From Streptomyces smaragdinus (GTDB lineage: Bacteria; Actinomycetota; Actinomycetes; Streptomycetales; Streptomycetaceae): a stretch of DNA of 64,000 bases. Under the pieces are notes generated by a model. The model was given only the letters and a program-made list of their open reading frames with translations. It had not been told where the DNA came from and ran no database searches. The DNA lies in the NCBI RefSeq assembly GCF_009604385.1, contig NZ_WEGJ01000018.1:1-64000 (forward strand), written 5' to 3'. Positions 43,865-55,441 of the stretch are shown here, one piece after another (positions within the stretch are counted from its first letter, which is position 1; each line of letters begins with the position of its first letter). The position numbers and the translations under genes were made by a program.

Positions 43865-45594
43865 CAGCGCTCGCCGGGACCCCGGCGGCACAGCAGCGCG
43901 AGGCCGCCGTCCGGACCCGGGTCGCCGAACTCGAGGACCGCCTCGGCGACCCGACCGACCCCGTCAACCCGCTCGGCTACACCACCCTGCTCCTCGCCGA
44001 CCGCGCCGCGGTGCCCTTCGCCGCCGGCGAGGCCGCGCTGGACGACTTCGGGCTGCTCGCCGAGTACGTGCCCGTCGAACTCGGCGGCCGGCTCGCCGGC
44101 GTCGACGGACTGGTCCGGGTGATGCGCCCGGTCATGCGCCGCGACGTGGGCCTGGCCATGGGCTACGGCTTCACCAGCTGCATGGCCGCCTGCGACGTGT
44201 GGATGACCGGCACCGAGGCGCAGCGCACCTGGCTCGCCGGACTGCTGCTGTCCGGCCGCAAGGCCGCCATCGCCCAGCCCGAGACCGCGCACAGCAACGA
44301 CTACGTCCGCAGCCATGTCACCGCCCGCCCGGCGCCCGGCGGCTACCTGCTCTCCGGCGCCAAACAGATGATCAACAACCTGGGCCGGGCCGCCGCCCTC
44401 GTCCTCTTCTCCCGCACCGACCCCGTCCCGGGCCGCCGCAGCCACACCGCGCTGCTCCTGGACCCCGAACGGCTGCCCGCCGAACGGGCCGTCGTCACCC
44501 CCCGCCGGCCGGAGGTGGGGCTGCGCGGCTGCCGGTTCGCCGGCGTCACGTTCGACGACTGCCCCGTACCCGAGTCCGCCCTCCTGGGACCCGACGGCAG
44601 CGGCATCGACACGGCCCTGCGGTCCTTCCAGATCACCCGCACCGTCGTCGCCGCGATGTCCGTCGGCGCCGTCGACACCAGCCTGCGCACCGCCGTGCGC
44701 GCCGCCCACGACCAGTCCGGCGGCTGGCGCCGCGGCTCCGACCGCTCCGGCGCCACCACCGCGCTGGCCGGCGCGTTCGTCAACCTGCTGCTGTACGACG
44801 CCCTCGCCGTCGTCGCCACCCGCGCCCTGCACGTCCTGCCGGCGGAGACGAGCGTGTACTCGGCGGCGCTCAAGTACCTGCTGCCCAAGGTCCTCACGGA
44901 GAGCATGTACGACCTGTCGATCGTGCTGGGCTCCGGCTTCTACACCCGCGACGGCATCCTCGGCATCTTCCAGAAACACGTCCGCGACGTGCCCGTCCTG
45001 AGCCTCGGCCACGCCGGGACCGTCGCCTGCCAGGCCACCGTCATCCCACAGATGCCCCGGCTGGCCCGCGGCTCCTGGTTCACCCACCCCGAGGCCCCCG
45101 AGGCGCTGTTCCAGGTACACGGCGACCTGCCGCCCCTGGAGTGGGACCGGCTCGCGCTCGCCTGCGGCCGCGACTCGCTCAGCGCCTCCCTGATCGCCCT
45201 CACCGAACGCGTCCACGGCCTCGGCGCACCCGAACGCGCCCTGCGGGGTTACGCACAGGCCCTGGTCGGGGAGCTGCGCGACCTGCGGGCCCGGGTGCTG
45301 GCCGCCGACGCCACCGACCACCACGCCGTGAACTTCGCCCTCATGGACCGCTACGCCCTGCTGCTCGCCGCCGCCGCCGTCCTCGGCGTCTGGTACCACG
45401 CCCGGTACGGCGGCGACCCGTTCCTCGCCGACCCGTGCTGGGCCGCCGCCGCACTGCACGCCGTGGCCCGCCGTCTCGGCACCCGGGTCGCCGGTCTGCC
45501 GGCGGAGTGCGACCTGCGGATCCGCCAGGAGGTCCAGCTCCGCTTCGCCGCCCAGTCCAGCTACGACCTCTACAACACCCCCGTACCCGGCTGA
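43858..45594 (+). CDS. Acyl-CoA dehydrogenase-like flavoprotein, extended form
   Basis: 578 aa, ATG 43858 overlapping the FAAL stop by 7 nt. The N-terminal and middle regions follow the acyl-CoA dehydrogenase pattern (YVPVELGG, IAQPETAHSNDY, YLLSGAKQMINNLGRA, a LRGCRFAGVTFDDCPVP strand, and a helical C-domain with YSAALKYLLPKVLTESMYDL). About 190 extra C-terminal residues make it longer than the usual 380 aa, like forms encoded beside FAALs. It probably oxidises the fatty acyl-ACP made by its neighbours to the alpha,beta-unsaturated acyl-ACP. A CoA substrate is less likely because the operon has a FAAL and no CoA ligase. The catalytic base cannot be fixed by eye. Confidence 0.85.
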   Translation: MVTALAGTPAAQQREAAVRTRVAELEDRLGDPTDPVNPLGYTTLLLADRAAVPFAAGEAALDDFGLLAEYVPVELGGRLAGVDGLVRVMRPVMRRDVGLAMGYGFTSCMAACDVWMTGTEAQRTWLAGLLLSGRKAAIAQPETAHSNDYVRSHVTARPAPGGYLLSGAKQMINNLGRAAALVLFSRTDPVPGRRSHTALLLDPERLPAERAVVTPRRPEVGLRGCRFAGVTFDDCPVPESALLGPDGSGIDTALRSFQITRTVVAAMSVGAVDTSLRTAVRAAHDQSGGWRRGSDRSGATTALAGAFVNLLLYDALAVVATRALHVLPAETSVYSAALKYLLPKVLTESMYDLSIVLGSGFYTRDGILGIFQKHVRDVPVLSLGHAGTVACQATVIPQMPRLARGSWFTHPEAPEALFQVHGDLPPLEWDRLALACGRDSLSASLIALTERVHGLGAPERALRGYAQALVGELRDLRARVLAADATDHHAVNFALMDRYALLLAAAAVLGVWYHARYGGDPFLADPCWAAAALHAVARRLGTRVAGLPAECDLRIRQEVQLRFAAQSSYDLYNTPVPG

Positions 45595-45629
45595 CCGGCG
45601 TCGCCCGCCCGAGCCACGAAGGAGCAACG

Positions 45630-45919
45630 ATGAGCACCCTCGACACCGACCGGAACAACGCCGGCACCGTGAACGCCCACGACTGGCTGCTCGACCGCCT
45701 CGCCCTGTATCTGCGCCGCGCGCCCGACACCGTCTCCCCCACGGTGCCGCTCGCCGAGTACGGCATGGACTCGGTCGCCGCGCTCAGCCTCTGCGGCGAT
45801 CTGGAGGACGAGTTCGGCCTGGACGTCGAGCCCACCCTGCTGTGGGACCACCCGACGGTCGACAGCCTCACCACGTATCTCACGGGCGCCCTCGGGGCGG
45901 CCGCGGAGGACCGCGTCTG

Positions 45920-45920
<1 letters not shown>
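45630..45920 (+). CDS. Acyl carrier protein (fatty acyl carrier)
   Basis: 96 aa, ATG after AAGGAG. The attachment Ser lies in YGMDSVAALSL, with the DEFGLDVEPTLLWDHPTVDSLTTYL pattern of PKS-type ACPs. It is placed between the dehydrogenase and the KS-AT-ACP synthase, so it most likely holds the fatty acyl chain during desaturation and hands it to the ketosynthase. The stop shares one base with the next start (TGATG). Confidence 0.92.
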
Positions 45921-48862
<2,942 letters not shown>

Positions 48863-48881
48863 GGAGCAGGAGAGGACCCGA

Positions 48882-49910
48882 ATGGGCCCCAGCACGGCGG
48901 CGACCGCCTACATAGCTGCCACCGGCACCGCCCTGCCCGGCGACCCGGTGGACAACGCGACGCTCGGCAAGGCACTGGGTGTCAGTGAGGAGTGGATCGA
49001 CCTGTTCGTCGGCACCCGCAGCCGCCACTTCGGCTGGGACCTCGCCACCGGCGAGGTCCGCAGCACCCTCGCCGACCTGTGCGCGGAGGCGGGGGCGCAG
49101 GCCATGGACGCGGCCGGACTGGAGCCGTCGGACATCGGGTTCGTGGTGCTCGCCACCGCCACCCCGGACGCCCTGCTGCCCACCACCGCCACGGTCGTCG
49201 CCGACATGCTCGGCCTCGACCACCTCCCGGTGCTCCAGCTCCAGTCCGGCTGCTCCGGCGCCGTCCAGGCCCTGGACGTCGGCCGCGCCATGCTCACCGC
49301 CGGCCGGGGCGCGGGGCTGCTGCTCGGCGGCGACGTCACCAACCGGTTCATCGCCCGGCGCGGCAACGCGGCCCGGCTGCCGTCGGAGGAGCTGGTGAAC
49401 CAGGTGCTGTTCGGCGACGGCGCCGGCGCCGCGGTGCTGGCCGCCGACCCCGCCGCCGAGGGCGTGGCCGTACGGGGCGTCCTCAACCGGTGCACCGGTC
49501 AGGGCCGGGCGCCGGGACAGTTCCTCGACTGGTACGGCGTCAGCGACCGGCACACCGAACGCCGGCTCCTCGCCGAGGACTACAAGGCCATCGAGGAGCA
49601 CGTACCGGTGATCTCGGGGGAGATCCTGTGGGAGCTGCTGGGCTCCCTGGGCTGGTCCGCGTCGGACGTCGACTATCTGCTGCCCCCGCAGCTCTCCGGC
49701 CGGATGACCGCCAGGATCACCGAACGGCTCCCCGCCCCCGCCGTCGGCGAGGTGTCCTGCGTGACCGAGACCGGCAACACCGGCAACGCGCTGCCCTTCC
49801 TGCAACTCGACCTGCTGCTGCCGCGCCTGGAGGCCGGACAGCGGGCGCTGGCCGTGACGGTGGAGTCCAGCAAATGGATCCGGGCGGGCTTCGCCCTGGA
49901 GAAGGTGTGA
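48882..49910 (+). CDS. KASIII-family enzyme, probable tetronate-forming ketosynthase
   Basis: 342 aa, ATG after GAGAGG. The FabH-type fold is visible, with the nucleophile Cys124 in QSGCSGAVQAL, the FGDGAGAAVL strand-turn, and an active-site Asn in TGNTGNALP (near residue 302). The usual His motif (PHQAN) is replaced by LPPQLSGRM around residue 268, so the His used in decarboxylative condensation is missing. Homologues in tetronate clusters (RkD type) join a beta-ketoacyl thioester to glyceryl-ACP without decarboxylation, forming C-C and C-O bonds. The missing His fits that chemistry. The gene lies 6 bp before the FkbH-like gene. Confidence 0.87.
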   Translation: MGPSTAATAYIAATGTALPGDPVDNATLGKALGVSEEWIDLFVGTRSRHFGWDLATGEVRSTLADLCAEAGAQAMDAAGLEPSDIGFVVLATATPDALLPTTATVVADMLGLDHLPVLQLQSGCSGAVQALDVGRAMLTAGRGAGLLLGGDVTNRFIARRGNAARLPSEELVNQVLFGDGAGAAVLAADPAAEGVAVRGVLNRCTGQGRAPGQFLDWYGVSDRHTERRLLAEDYKAIEEHVPVISGEILWELLGSLGWSASDVDYLLPPQLSGRMTARITERLPAPAVGEVSCVTETGNTGNALPFLQLDLLLPRLEAGQRALAVTVESSKWIRAGFALEKV

Positions 49911-49916
49911 GGCCCC

Positions 49917-51833
49917 ATGACCAAGGGACTGGACCGGCTGCGCGACCTGCGCGCCCAGGGACTGCTGGAGAAGGCGTACGACGAGGTGCCCCGGCTGCTC
50001 GCCGGGGAGACCGGCGAGCCGGAGGTCGGCGGCCTCGAACTGCGCACCGCCGGCCGGCTGCTGGCGGGCGTGGACCCGGCGGCGGTCCTGGCCCACCGGC
50101 CCGCCACGCCGGTGATCACCGTCGCCGTCACCGGCTCGTGCACCGTCGGCCCCGTCCGGGACCCGCTCACCGCGGAGCTCGCCCGGCACGGGATGCTGGC
50201 GCGGACGGTGACCGGCGACCACGGTGCCTGGCTGCGCGACCTCACCGACCCCGCCGGCGCCCTGCGCGCCGCGGACCCGGAGTTCACGCTGTGCCTGCTG
50301 GACGCGGGCGCGGTGTTCGCCGAGGTGCCCGTGCCGTGGCGGCCGGAGGACGTCGAGGAGGCCGCCGGGCGGCTGGTGGACCGGCTCGCCGCGATCGCCG
50401 CCGACTGGCCGGGGACGCTGGTGCTCAACACCCTGCCGCTGGAGCGCAGGTACACCCACCAGCTCGTCGACCACGCCTCCCGCGCCCGGCTCGGGGCCCT
50501 GTGGCGGGACGCCAACGCCCGGCTGCTGCGGCTGGTGGAGAGCTCCCCGCGCGTGGTCGTGATCGACCTCGACCCGCTGCTGGGCGGCGCCGTCCCGGTC
50601 GCCGACCCCCGCCTCGCCCAGTACGCCGCCGTCAATCTGGGCGCCGAACTGCTCGCCGGCTACGCCCGGGAGGTCGCCCACCTGGTCCGGTCACTGCGCG
50701 GCCGTACCCGCAAATGCCTGGTCCTGGACCTGGACAACACCCTGTGGGACGGCATCCTCGCCGAGGACGGACCCGAGGGCGTCGCCGCGTCGGGCAGTCT
50801 GCGCGGGGAGGCGTTCCACACGTTCCAGCGGGTGGTGAAGCAGCTCGCCGCCCAGGGCGTGCTGCTCGCGGTGAACAGCAAGAACGACGCCGCCGCGGTG
50901 CGTGAGGTGCTCACCGGCCACCCCGACCTGCTGCTGCGCGAGGACGACTTCGCGGCCGTACGGGCCAACTGGGCGCCCAAGGACGCCAACCTGAGGGAGA
51001 TCGCCGACGAGCTCGGCCTCGCCCCCGACGCGTGCGTGTTCGCCGACGACACGCCCGCCGAACGCGCCCAGGTCCGCCACGGCGCCCCCGACGTCGCCCT
51101 GGTGGCCCTCGGCGCCGACCCCGCGCTGCACACCACCGCGCTGCTCGCCGACGGCTGGTTCGACACCCCCGCCCTCACCGACGAGGACCGCGCCCGCGCC
51201 GGCCGCTACCGCGGCGAGCGCCGGCGCCGGGAACTGCGCGCCGGCACCGGCTCGTACGAGGAGTTCCTGACCGGCCTGGACACCCGCGTCGACCTCGGCC
51301 CGCCGCGCGCCCACGAGTTCCCCCGCCTCGCCCAGCTCACCCAGCGCACCAACCAGTTCAACCTCACCGGACTGCGGCTGCGCGAGGACGAACTGCGCGC
51401 GTACGCCGCCGACCCCGCCCACCGGCTGCTCCTCGCCGCCCGTACCGCCGACCGGTTCGGCGACCACGGGCTGACCGGCGCGCTGCTGGGCCGCTACCAC
51501 GAGTCCGCCGGCGTGCTCGAGCTGGAGAACATGTGGCTCAGCTGCCGGGTGCTGGCCCGCGCCATCGAACAGGCCTGCTTGGCGGCCCTGCTGGCGGCCG
51601 CCCGCGACGACGGGCTGAACGCCGTCGAGGCCCGCTGGCTGCCCACGCCCCGCAACCACCGGGCCCGCGGCTTCTACCCGTCCTGCGGCTTCGAGGACGT
51701 CACACCCCCGAACCGGGACCCGGCCGCGGGCGAACGGCGGTACCGACACGACCTGACCCGGCTGCCGGCCATGCCCGACCATGTGCGCGTGGACCCGCCC
51801 GTACTGGAGAGGACGGGCCACCGCGATGGATAG
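49917..51833 (+). CDS. FkbH-like HAD-family glyceryl-ACP synthase
   Basis: 638 aa. The N-terminal region (about 1-255) is SGNH-like with VAVTGSCTVG. The HAD domain has the nucleophile Asp in LVLDLDNTLWDG (about residues 268-279), a basic segment NSKNDA and FADDTPAE. The C-terminal region (about 460-630) is GNAT-like with LTQRTNQFNLT and a NHRARGFYPSCGF motif. Proteins of this kind dephosphorylate 1,3-bisphosphoglycerate and load D-glycerate onto an ACP. There is no dehydrogenase or O-methyltransferase to turn glyceryl-ACP into methoxymalonyl-ACP, so direct use in tetronate formation is more likely. Its TAG overlaps the next ATG by 8 nt. Confidence 0.93.
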   Translation: MTKGLDRLRDLRAQGLLEKAYDEVPRLLAGETGEPEVGGLELRTAGRLLAGVDPAAVLAHRPATPVITVAVTGSCTVGPVRDPLTAELARHGMLARTVTGDHGAWLRDLTDPAGALRAADPEFTLCLLDAGAVFAEVPVPWRPEDVEEAAGRLVDRLAAIAADWPGTLVLNTLPLERRYTHQLVDHASRARLGALWRDANARLLRLVESSPRVVVIDLDPLLGGAVPVADPRLAQYAAVNLGAELLAGYAREVAHLVRSLRGRTRKCLVLDLDNTLWDGILAEDGPEGVAASGSLRGEAFHTFQRVVKQLAAQGVLLAVNSKNDAAAVREVLTGHPDLLLREDDFAAVRANWAPKDANLREIADELGLAPDACVFADDTPAERAQVRHGAPDVALVALGADPALHTTALLADGWFDTPALTDEDRARAGRYRGERRRRELRAGTGSYEEFLTGLDTRVDLGPPRAHEFPRLAQLTQRTNQFNLTGLRLREDELRAYAADPAHRLLLAARTADRFGDHGLTGALLGRYHESAGVLELENMWLSCRVLARAIEQACLAALLAAARDDGLNAVEARWLPTPRNHRARGFYPSCGFEDVTPPNRDPAAGERRYRHDLTRLPAMPDHVRVDPPVLERTGHRDG

Positions 51834-52056
51834 CCTCCACGGGCTCATGGAGCTCGTCCGCGACGACCTCGGCGTGCCGCTCGACATCCCCGGGGACGCG
51901 GACGCCGATCTGGCGGACCTTCCCGGCTGGGACTCGCTCAACCTGCTGCGGCTGGTGATCCTGCTGGAGGAGAACGGCCACCCGGTGCCCGTGCACCGGC
52001 TGCTCCTCGCCCGCAGCCTCCATGAGATGTACACCCTCGTGAAGGAGCGGCGATGA
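51826..52056 (+). CDS. Acyl carrier protein for the glyceryl unit
   Basis: 76 aa. The attachment Ser is in GWDSLNLLRLV. It is small, without extension, and typical of the ACP that follows FkbH genes. The ATG lies inside the end of the FkbH-like gene and its stop overlaps the next start (ATGA), so its production is tied to both. It probably carries D-glycerate for the KASIII step. Confidence 0.92.
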   Translation: MDSLHGLMELVRDDLGVPLDIPGDADADLADLPGWDSLNLLRLVILLEENGHPVPVHRLLLARSLHEMYTLVKERR

Positions 52057-52907
52057 CTGCCCCGGGCAACTCTCCCCTCGGCCCGCCGCTGAGCGAGCCC
52101 ATCGCGGTCACCCCGTGGGGGAACACCTGGGACCAGGTCAGGGACGAACTGGCCGGGCACGGCAGCGCGATCGTGCACGCCAAGCTCAGCGACCTGGAGC
52201 CCGAACTGCCCGCCGGCCAGGACCTGCGGACGCTGCTGGGCCGGGACTGGACCCGGTACATGGACCTCACCCACGCCGACGTGCGCAACCGGTACGCGGC
52301 CTCCCGGATGCTGCTCAAGTACGCGGCCGGCGCCGTGCTGCGCGGCGACCCCGACGACCTGGAGCTCGCGTACGGGCCGACCGGACGGCCGTACCTGCGC
52401 GGCTGCGACCAGATCGACATCAGCCTCAGCCACACCGAGGACCTGCTGCTCGTCGGCCTCACCACCCGCGGCCTGATCGGCGTCGACGCCGAATGGGCGG
52501 ACCGCGACATGTACGACGCGGGCCTGGGCCGGCACATCTGCACCCCGTACGAGCTGATCCTGCTCGCCGGCATGCCGGCGGGGGAGGAGCGCAACCGGGG
52601 GCTGGTGCGGCTGTGGACGCTGAAGGAGGCGTACAGCAAGGCCATCGGTCAGGGCATGCAGTTCCGGTTCACCGAGTTCGGCTTCGGACCGGACGGCCGG
52701 CCCGTCCGGGTGCAGCGGCCCGACGGGACGCCCGGCACCGGGGACGAATGGCTGTTCCGTACCTTCGTCCTGAAGAGCGGCTACTGCGTGAGCGCCGCCG
52801 TGTACGACGCGGGGTTCGGACCGCTGCGCGATCCGGAGATCACCACCATGCTCGACCAGGACTGCGTCGACGCGATCAACGAGGCGCTGGACGAAGAAGA
52901 TGATTGA
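52053..52907 (+). CDS. Sfp-type 4'-phosphopantetheinyl transferase
   Basis: 284 aa. Family motifs are YGPTGRPYL, ISLSHTEDLLLVGL, IGVDAEW (Mg-binding acidic pair) and LWTLKEAYSKAIGQGM (WxxKEAYxK). It transfers phosphopantetheine from CoA to carrier proteins. As the last gene of the 42-53 kb operon, with a 4-nt overlap to the glyceryl ACP gene, it most likely activates the ACPs of this operon and perhaps the PKS. The N-terminal 50 residues are longer than usual and the C-terminus is very acidic (EALDEEDD). A second, different PPTase lies at 54404. Confidence 0.93.
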   Translation: MTAPGNSPLGPPLSEPIAVTPWGNTWDQVRDELAGHGSAIVHAKLSDLEPELPAGQDLRTLLGRDWTRYMDLTHADVRNRYAASRMLLKYAAGAVLRGDPDDLELAYGPTGRPYLRGCDQIDISLSHTEDLLLVGLTTRGLIGVDAEWADRDMYDAGLGRHICTPYELILLAGMPAGEERNRGLVRLWTLKEAYSKAIGQGMQFRFTEFGFGPDGRPVRVQRPDGTPGTGDEWLFRTFVLKSGYCVSAAVYDAGFGPLRDPEITTMLDQDCVDAINEALDEEDD

Positions 52908-52957
52908 CGGAGAATTGACCGAACCTTTGTTGTTCCGTTAATTCCCGTTGAGAACTG

Positions 52958-53004
52958 AAGGGCGTTCCGGGAAGAGATCACAACTCGTTTCCCAGAACGC
53001 CCTT
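52958..53004. terminator. Bidirectional terminator overlapping the luxR-type 3' end
   Basis: The arms 52958-52973 and 52989-53004 pair in 15 of 16 positions. The opposite-strand regulator's stop codon (52978-52980) lies in the loop and its last codons form the right arm. It sits between converging genes and can end both transcripts. Confidence 0.75.
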
Positions 53005-54000
53005 CTGTGCCGCGTTGAATCCCGCCTGGAAGCGGCTGGTCGCCTCGAGTTCCTCGGTGATCTCCGCGATGTGCCGGCGGCAGGTACGGACCGCCATGCC
53101 GAGCCGGCGGGCGATCACCTCGTCCTTGAAGCCCCGGGCCATCAGCCGCAGGATGGCCTGCTTGACGTCGTCCGGAGCGGCGCTCGCCTTCTGCGACTCC
53201 ACCACGAACGTCGAGCCGCTGTCCCACAGATACTCGAAGACGGCGCACAGGAACGCCACCAGGGTCGGCTCCCGCACGATCGCCGCCCCGGGCGGGCGTT
53301 GCTCGGGGTGACGCTCCGGCAGGAAGGCGACCTCCCGGTCGTAGATGATGAGCTTGTCGATCACCTGGTCCACCGTGCGGACCTCCGCGCCGCGTTCGGT
53401 GATGTCGCGTACATATGCCCTGGTCGTCAGGTCGGTCCGGGCCGTGTGCTGGTAGATGGTGCGTACACAGACGCCACGGTTGAGCAGGCTGTGCGAGGAC
53501 TCGCGGGCCCGGACCAGCACCTCCGGCGGCCGGGCGCCGCCCGGGTGCACGCTCATCAGCTCGTGGGTGCAGTGCTGGCTGAAGTGGTCCAGCAGCGACT
53601 GCACCCGCTCCGCGTCGGTGACCACGTCGAACGACTCGAGACGGTTGCGCAGCCGCCGGCCCTCGTAATACAGCGGTGCCAGGGACTGGAGCCTGCCCCG
53701 GATGTCGTCCGCCGCCTGCTGGAGATCGCGTATCTGCCGCTCGGCCGGGCCGACCAGGGTGGCTGCCGCCGCATCCGGCGCGACCGGCACGAGTTCGCCG
53801 GGCCGTCCCGGCATCGGCTGGAGTAAGCGGAGGCGGGTCAGCACCTCCAGGACGTGCTCCACCTCCGCTGGTTCGAGCGAGAGTTGATCTGCGATGTCGT
53901 CCCGCGCGAACTGGCCGATCTTTACGGCGAGGCCATAAGCGGCGGCGCTCAGATCGTCCAGTTCGGCAAAACTCGAACCGGAGTCGGCGGCCGCGAACAT
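52978..54000 (-). CDS. LuxR-type transcriptional regulator with a TTA codon
   Basis: 340 aa. ATG 54000 is chosen because GGAGGGGGACAGGGA lies directly upstream; a longer frame to 54072 is unlikely. The N-terminal part (about 1-75) looks like a TrmB/winged-helix-like module (LSAAAYGLAVKIGQFARDDIADQLSL region), then a helical linker, a middle phospholipase-D-like regulatory region (VRTIYQHTARTD, IIYDREVAFLP), and a C-terminal LuxR-type helix-turn-helix (MARGFKDEVIARRLGMAVRTCRRHIAEI). Such orphan regulators are common in Streptomyces clusters. Codon 59 is TTA (plus-strand TAA at 53824-53826), so translation should need bldA tRNA. It converges on the tetronate-type operon and is divergent from a small peptide gene. 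A cluster activator role is inferred. Confidence 0.88.
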   Translation of the reverse strand: MFAAADSGSSFAELDDLSAAAYGLAVKIGQFARDDIADQLSLEPAEVEHVLEVLTRLRLLQPMPGRPGELVPVAPDAAAATLVGPAERQIRDLQQAADDIRGRLQSLAPLYYEGRRLRNRLESFDVVTDAERVQSLLDHFSQHCTHELMSVHPGGARPPEVLVRARESSHSLLNRGVCVRTIYQHTARTDLTTRAYVRDITERGAEVRTVDQVIDKLIIYDREVAFLPERHPEQRPPGAAIVREPTLVAFLCAVFEYLWDSGSTFVVESQKASAAPDDVKQAILRLMARGFKDEVIARRLGMAVRTCRRHIAEITEELEATSRFQAGFNAAQKGVLGNEL

Positions 54001-54169
54001 TCCCTGTCCCCCTCCGCAGGCGAAATTGCTGCCATGCAACTTTACGCCAGCGTGGGGCCCTTGGTGAACCACTTCTCAACTGTCAGGGTAACGGTGTCGA
54101 ACCTGACGCGGAACCCGATTGAAGCAACACTCGAGTAAGTTCGTTGATACTTTCAAGTTGGGGGAGAAC

Positions 54170-54367
54170 GTGAGAGTCACTTTCCGTCATTTCCGGCCGG
54201 CGGCGCTGCCCGTGACGGGCGCCGTGCTCCTGCTCGCCCTTGCCGCGCTCCTGGTGCTCGCCGCCCTGTCCACGACGTCCGCCGGCGGTGCGCGGGCTGA
54301 CGACCAGTGGCCCACTCCGCCGAAGCCCGTGGTGGGCGCCCTGTCCGCCCCGGCCGGCGTCCGGTGA
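54170..54367 (+). CDS. Small exported or membrane peptide, unknown function
   Basis: 65 aa from GTG 54170, preceded by GGGGGAGA. A basic start (VRVTFRHFRP) and one long hydrophobic helix (TGAVLLLALAALLVLAAL) are followed by an Ala-rich possible cleavage region and a Pro-rich tail. It could be a cleaved secreted peptide or a single-span membrane peptide. An in-frame TTG at 54119 is a weaker start. It is divergent from the LuxR-type gene across 169 bp. I do not recognise a family. Confidence 0.5.
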   Translation: MRVTFRHFRPAALPVTGAVLLLALAALLVLAALSTTSAGGARADDQWPTPPKPVVGALSAPAGVR

Positions 54368-54403
54368 CGGTCAGTGCCGGTGGTGCCCGTCAGTTGAGGT
54401 GAG

Positions 54404-55111
54404 TCACACAGCGCTCCCCGTCCGTGCACGGGGGGCGCTTTCGTGTGTCCGGACCCGGGCGGGCACCCAGGTGGCGCTCACGACCAGCCCGCCGGCCGCG
54501 GCCCAGCGTCCGGCGAAGCCCCGCGGGGCGCCGGCCGGCAGCGTCGCCCGGTCGGGCAGCAGCGCGGCGCGGAACGCACCCGTGGCGGGGTCGACCGCCA
54601 CCAGCGCGTCGTGGAAGTCGAGCTCGTGGCCCGTCAGGGGGAACCAGGTCTTGTAGACCGCCTCCTTGATGCTGAACAGCAGCCGGTCCCAGCACACCTC
54701 GGGCCGCGTGCGGGTCAGCGCGCGCACCCAGCGGAGCTCCTGGGGCAGGGCGATGGACTCCAGGAGCCCGTCGGGCAGCGGGGCGTTCGGCTCCGCGTCG
54801 ATGCCCAGCGCGGCGAGGTCGTCGCCGTACGCCAGGGCGGCGGCCCGGTAACCGGCGCAGTGGGTCATGCTGCCGACGACGCCGGGCGCCCACTGCGGTA
54901 CGCCCCGGTGGCCCGGCAGGACCGGCCCGGGTGCCAGGCCGAGCCGCGCCATCGCCTGCCGGGCGCACCAGCGCACCGAGGCGAACTCCAGCCGGCGCTT
55001 GGTCACCGCATGGGCGACCAGCGCCGCCTCGGCTGGGTGCAGCGGGGCGTCGGCCGGCTCCGACGTCGTCTCCACGGTCGCGACACAGGCCGGCACGATC
55101 TCTGTGAGCAT
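54404..55111 (-). CDS. 4'-phosphopantetheinyl transferase, EntD/PptT-like
   Basis: 235 aa from ATG 55111, with CGGAGAAG upstream; the frame continues further without a better start. Motifs are KRRLEFASVRWCARQAM (CoA-binding KRxxFxxxRxxA region), GSMTHCAGYRAAAL, GIDAEP (metal-binding) and FSIKEAVYKTWFP (catalytic KEAxYK). This pattern fits the EntD/PptT class that activates many PKS, NRPS and fatty-acid carriers. It faces a metallophosphoesterase gene across 330 bp. In Mycobacterium tuberculosis the corresponding pair is PptT and PptH, where the second enzyme removes phosphopantetheine from carriers. This is probably the general PPTase of the strain. Confidence 0.92.
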   Translation of the reverse strand: MLTEIVPACVATVETTSEPADAPLHPAEAALVAHAVTKRRLEFASVRWCARQAMARLGLAPGPVLPGHRGVPQWAPGVVGSMTHCAGYRAAALAYGDDLAALGIDAEPNAPLPDGLLESIALPQELRWVRALTRTRPEVCWDRLLFSIKEAVYKTWFPLTGHELDFHDALVAVDPATGAFRAALLPDRATLPAGAPRGFAGRWAAAGGLVVSATWVPARVRTHESAPRARTGSAV

Positions 55112-55441
55112 GATCTTCTCCGATGAGCGGTAGCGGTCGGTGGGTCTTCCGGCCGCTTGTGGCGGCCTGTCCCCACACTCCCGCCGCCCGCCCCGCCCCG
55201 CCATGATCCACGGGCCCGCCCGCCACGGCCGCCCGCCGCGACCACCGGAAACACACCGAGGGCTGCCATGGGGCGGACACCGCCGCGCGGGACTGCCCGT
55301 CGACTGCTGTACGGGACAGGTATCTTGCTATGCGCTTGCCATGTCGCGAAACGCGCCGCCAATCGTTTTCCCCGCGCGTCACCGGGTCTGCGGGGCGGCA
55401 TAGGGGTATTTACGCGGACCCGCCTGTTCTAGCCTCACGGG
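55112..55441. promoter_or_regulatory. 330-bp divergent intergenic region, PPTase / metallophosphoesterase
   Basis: No gene is supported here. The left half is plain GC-rich sequence. The right half is AT-richer and holds an 18-bp motif at 55325-55342 (listed separately), gcggcataggggtatttacg (55395-55414) and tctagcctcacgggATG at the metallophosphoesterase start. Promoters for both genes are expected. Confidence 0.45.
55325..55342 (+). promoter_or_regulatory. Candidate operator, 18-bp motif copy 1
   Basis: TTGCTATGCGCTTGCCAT. It can be read as two heptamers (TTGCTAT, TTGCCAT) 11 bp apart, the spacing used by SARP-type activators. A 17/18 match lies on the opposite strand at 59171-59188. No SARP gene is seen in the window. 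Confidence 0.45.

Noticed and set aside
49917..52056. Methoxymalonyl-ACP extender pathway suggested by FkbH and ACP
   Set aside because: The two dehydrogenase functions and the O-methyltransferase of that pathway are absent, and no AT in the modular PKSs looks methoxymalonyl-specific.
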